From: Halomonas halophila
GTDB taxonomy: Bacteria > Pseudomonadota > Gammaproteobacteria > Pseudomonadales > Halomonadaceae
Reading direction: 5' to 3'
Length of the DNA stretch: 7,209 nt
Assembly: GCA_002433675.1 (NCBI GenBank)
Contig: DJIP01000112.1
Coordinates: 1-7,209 of the forward strand
The stretch's first letter is position 1. Every line of letters begins with the position of its first letter. Below the pieces are notes generated by a model, which was given only the letters and a program-made list of their open reading frames with translations, was not told where the DNA came from and ran no database searches. Position numbers and translations under genes: made by a program. Of this stretch, positions 5,109-7,209 are shown one piece after another.

Positions 5109-6098
5109 CTACAGGGAGAACTCCTCGCCGTCGTAGGACGTCTGCACATCGATGCTTCCTTCGGCGATCTCGGCGGCAAGACGATCGAGTTCGGCGACGA
5201 TGTCATCCTCGACCCAGGGCGCCAGCGACAGACGCACCGCTTCGGGGTTCTCCAGGCCGATACGCACCACCTCACCCGAGCTCCAGTTGCCCTGCTTGAC
5301 CGCCTCGGCGGCAAGAAAACCCGCCATGGACACATTGGCAATGGCGGAGCCGGCGAATACCTCCGGGTAGTCCTGGTGCCACTCACGCACATTGCCGAAC
5401 TGCCACACGCCTTCAGCCTCCTGCATCGCGTCGATGGCCCCCTGACGGCCTGCGTTCAACATGGTGAAGATGATATCGGCACCGGCATCGATCTGGGCGC
5501 TGGCCACGTCATGGGCCAGAGCCACGTCGTCCTGATCGCCGGCGAAGATGGTCAGGAAGTCGGCGTCCGGGCGGGTGTGCTGCAGGCCGTGGTAGAAGCC
5601 CCCGCGCCCCTTGAGCCCCGGGGTGACGCGAATCCCCGAGATATGACCCACCACGCCGCTTTGGGTCAACAGCCCCGCTGCGGCTCCGGCGAGCCAGGCG
5701 GACTCTTCCTGGAGGACCTCGTAGCTCGACACATTGTCGCCGGTGACATCCCCCTGGGTAACGGAGAACAGCACCTCGGGATAGTCCCCTGCCACCGCCA
5801 TCACCGCCTCGGAATTCTGACCGCCGTGGGCGATGACCAGATCCGGCCCGGCATCCGCCAATCGCCGCAGGGCGGCCTCAAGTGCGTCGGACTCCGGCGC
5901 TATCCCATCCTCGTAGCTGATCTCGGCACCAAGTTCGGCCTCGATGCGCTCGAGTCCACGATAGCCCGCTTCCATGAAGCCGCCATCATCCTTCTGCCCC
6001 GGCAATAGCATGGCCACCTCAAAGGCGTCCGCCACGGCCAGGGAGGGCGCGAGCGAGAGACCACACAGTGCCGCCATGTATCCAACTTTACGAATCAT
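5109..6098 (-). CDS. BMP/PnrA-family substrate-binding protein, secreted
   Basis: A periplasmic binding protein of the BMP (basic membrane protein, PnrA/Med) family, 329 residues from ATG 6098. It begins with a Sec signal peptide: M-I-R-K, a hydrophobic core, then A-V-A with likely cleavage after residue 23; the cysteine at 12 is not in a lipobox. Family features include L-P-G-Q-K-D-D-G-G-F near 32-41, V-I-A-H-G-G-Q near 88-94, the stretch S-A-W-L-A-G-A-A-A-G-L-L at 133-144 with G-V-V-G-H-I-S-G after it, and F-T-M-L-N-A-G near 211-217. Characterised relatives bind purine nucleosides for ABC importers, but the family is broader, so the ligand is not proven. No permease or ATPase gene is next to it. 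GAGG (6108-6105) lies six bases before ATG 6098; the in-frame ATG at 6110 overlaps this site and is less likely. Confidence 0.88.
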   Translation of the reverse strand: MIRKVGYMAALCGLSLAPSLAVADAFEVAMLLPGQKDDGGFMEAGYRGLERIEAELGAEISYEDGIAPESDALEAALRRLADAGPDLVIAHGGQNSEAVMAVAGDYPEVLFSVTQGDVTGDNVSSYEVLQEESAWLAGAAAGLLTQSGVVGHISGIRVTPGLKGRGGFYHGLQHTRPDADFLTIFAGDQDDVALAHDVASAQIDAGADIIFTMLNAGRQGAIDAMQEAEGVWQFGNVREWHQDYPEVFAGSAIANVSMAGFLAAEAVKQGNWSSGEVVRIGLENPEAVRLSLAPWVEDDIVAELDRLAAEIAEGSIDVQTSYDGEEFSL

Positions 6099-6120
6099 CG
6101 AACACCTCATTGCTTATTTT

Positions 6121-6128
6121 TGTATACA
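6121..6128. promoter_or_regulatory. Palindrome in the promoter region of the BMP gene
   Basis: TGTATACA is a perfect eight-base palindrome 22 bases upstream of the BMP-protein start, embedded in AT-rich sequence. On the minus strand TATACA could serve as a -10. The core GTATAC resembles operators of some GntR-family (FCD subgroup) regulators. No good -35 was found at 17-18 bases, so both the promoter and operator readings are tentative. Confidence 0.35.
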
Positions 6129-6180
6129 GAACGCATCAACTACTCTAGCGCCGTGGCGAGATGATCGCCACCCCGAAACG

Positions 6181-6209
6181 ACGACGGGCCCCGTAGCGGG
6201 GCCCGTCGT
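6181..6209 (-). terminator. Strong hairpin terminator after purK
   Basis: A perfect 13-base GC-rich stem, ACGACGGGCCCCG (6181-6193) with its complement (6197-6209), and a three-base loop TAG. It lies 24 bases after the purK stop on the minus strand. The following bases hold only a short T-run (CGTTTCG), but the stem is very stable. It separates purK from the BMP gene. Confidence 0.8.
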
Positions 6210-6233
6210 GGAGGAAGCGAGGCAGCGCCTGGC

Positions 6234-7209
6234 TCAGTCTTCGAAGCTGAAGCGCACCTCGGGGGCGTCCGGCACCAGGGCTGCGCATTCGCGCACGCGC
6301 TCAAGCAGGCTCGCGTGATCGTCGGCGACCAGGTTGATGTGGCCCAGCTTTCGACCGGCGCGCTCGCTCTTGTCGTAGCGATGAAGATGAGCGTCACGCA
6401 TGGCCAACACCTGGCTCGGCTCGGGCTCGCGTCCGATGACGTTGACCATGCAGGTCGGCGCCCGGGCACTGGTGTCCCCCAGCGGCAGGCCCTGGATGGC
6501 ACGCAGATGATTCTCGAACTGGCTGGTCACCGCGCCATCCATGGTCCAGTGGCCGGAGTTGTGCACCCGCGGCGCCATCTCGTTGGCCAGCAGGCTACCG
6601 TCGGCGCACTGGAACAGCTCCAGGGTCAGCACACCGACGTAGTCCAGCTCGTCCAGCAGCGCCCGGATGTACTCATCGGCGGTGTGCTGGACGCTATCGT
6701 CGAGATCCGGCATCGGTGCCAACGAGTAACGCAGGATGCCATCGACATGGACGTTTTCCGCCATGGGATAGAACACCACCTCACCGTCGCGTCCACGCAC
6801 GGCGATGATCGATACCTCGCGCACGAAGTCGACGAAGGACTCGACGATCAGCCGCGGGTGATTGATCCGCTTCCAGGCCTCGGCCGCGTCCGCCGGGTCC
6901 TTGAGCACCGCCTGACCCTTGCCGTCATAGCCCTCGGTGATCGACTTGGCGACCACCGGCGTCCCCAGTTCACGGGCGGCGGCTTCCAGCGACTCGGCGC
7001 TGTCCACCAGGCGATAGGCCGGCGTCGGAATACCCAGTCGGTCGAACAGTGCCTTCTCCTCGGCGCGGTTCTGACACACCCGGATCGCCTCACTGCCGGG
7101 ATAGACCGGCTTCTCGGCTTCGATCGCCTGAACCAGCGACACCGGCAGATGCTCGAACTCGTAGGTGACCAGGTCGACGTCTTCAAGGAAGCTCTGGACG
7201 TGCTTCTGG
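6234..7209 (-). CDS. purK: PurK, 5-carboxyaminoimidazole ribonucleotide synthase (5' end outside window)
   Basis: ATP-grasp enzyme of purine biosynthesis. It joins bicarbonate to 5-aminoimidazole ribonucleotide using ATP, giving N5-carboxyaminoimidazole ribonucleotide for PurE. The visible 324 residues begin inside the protein, and about 40-60 N-terminal residues are missing at the window edge. The frame runs unbroken to 7209, with V-T-Y-E-F-E-H-L-P as in PurK, so the in-frame GTG at 7142 is not the start. Recognisable stretches are E-G-Y-D-G-K-G-Q (visible residues 92-99), R-E-V-S-I-I-A-V-R-G (130-139), F-Y-P-M-A-E-N-V-H-V-D-G-I-L-R (146-160), N-E-M-A-P-R-V-H-N-S-G-H-W-T (209-222) and Y-D-K-S-E-R-A-G-R-K-L-G-H-I-N (278-292). 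purE commonly lies just upstream of purK and would then be outside the window. The terminator at 6181-6209 closes the transcript. Confidence 0.97.
   Translation of the reverse strand, partial: QKHVQSFLEDVDLVTYEFEHLPVSLVQAIEAEKPVYPGSEAIRVCQNRAEEKALFDRLGIPTPAYRLVDSAESLEAAARELGTPVVAKSITEGYDGKGQAVLKDPADAAEAWKRINHPRLIVESFVDFVREVSIIAVRGRDGEVVFYPMAENVHVDGILRYSLAPMPDLDDSVQHTADEYIRALLDELDYVGVLTLELFQCADGSLLANEMAPRVHNSGHWTMDGAVTSQFENHLRAIQGLPLGDTSARAPTCMVNVIGREPEPSQVLAMRDAHLHRYDKSERAGRKLGHINLVADDHASLLERVRECAALVPDAPEVRFSFED

Noticed and set aside
4691..5392. A 233-codon minus-strand frame running across the 3' ends of yeiH and the BMP gene.
   Set aside because: It crosses a strong terminator and two real genes, is extremely rich in R, S, P and T, and matches no family; it is a codon-bias shadow.
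5085..6008. A 307-codon open frame on the plus strand, antisense to the BMP-protein gene.
   Set aside because: It lies almost entirely opposite a clear gene, and long antisense frames are expected in high-GC DNA. Its translation is rich in H, G, R and Q with no recognisable domain, and no ribosome site was seen.
6234..7142. purK starting at the in-frame GTG at 7142.
   Set aside because: The frame continues to the window edge with PurK-like sequence (V-T-Y-E-F-E-H-L-P), so that GTG is internal and the gene is cut by the window.
1..7209. A novel defence, mobile or biosynthetic system.
   Set aside because: All open frames with good starts fit known housekeeping, transport or regulatory families; no integrase, transposase, toxin, repeat array or unusual cluster was seen.

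Overview
The window is ordinary high-GC bacterial chromosome, most likely from a gammaproteobacterium of the Halomonas type. That placement is an inference from the mix of genes, the good Shine-Dalgarno sites, the GC-rich third codon positions and the acid-rich soluble proteins. No RNA gene, insertion sequence, CRISPR array or phage gene was recognised.

Layout, left to right. (1) Positions 1-608, minus strand: the first 15 codons of a TRAP-transporter large permease (dctM type), overlapped by 4 bases by a complete small permease (dctQ type). (2) 774-1733, minus: a LysR-type regulator directly upstream of the TRAP genes and probably their regulator. The gap between them carries two LysR-box-like dyads. 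(3) 1917-2717, plus: an orphan TraX-family membrane protein, divergent from the LysR gene. (4) 2814-3761, minus, and 3960-4970, plus: a divergent yeiE-yeiH pair, a LysR regulator and a UPF0324 (putative sulfate/sulfite exporter family) membrane protein, sharing an AT-rich promoter region with inverted repeats. (5) 5009-5036: a strong hairpin terminator between convergent genes. (6) 5109-6098, minus: a secreted BMP/PnrA-family substrate-binding protein with no ABC permease or ATPase beside it. (7) 6181-6209: a second strong hairpin terminator. (8) 6234-7209, minus: purK (5-carboxyaminoimidazole ribonucleotide synthase), whose 5' end lies beyond the window.

The genes form several small independent units: TRAP permeases plus LysR, traX alone, the yeiE/yeiH pair, the BMP protein alone, and the tail of a purine-biosynthesis operon. 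The clearest functional logic is in yeiE/yeiH, a known regulator-target arrangement, and in the TRAP/LysR neighbourhood. The BMP protein next to purK may hint at purine or nucleoside handling, but the terminator between them argues against co-transcription. I did not find a convincing new multi-gene system. The most useful leads are the regulatory dyads in the intergenic regions and the orphan traX and BMP genes.
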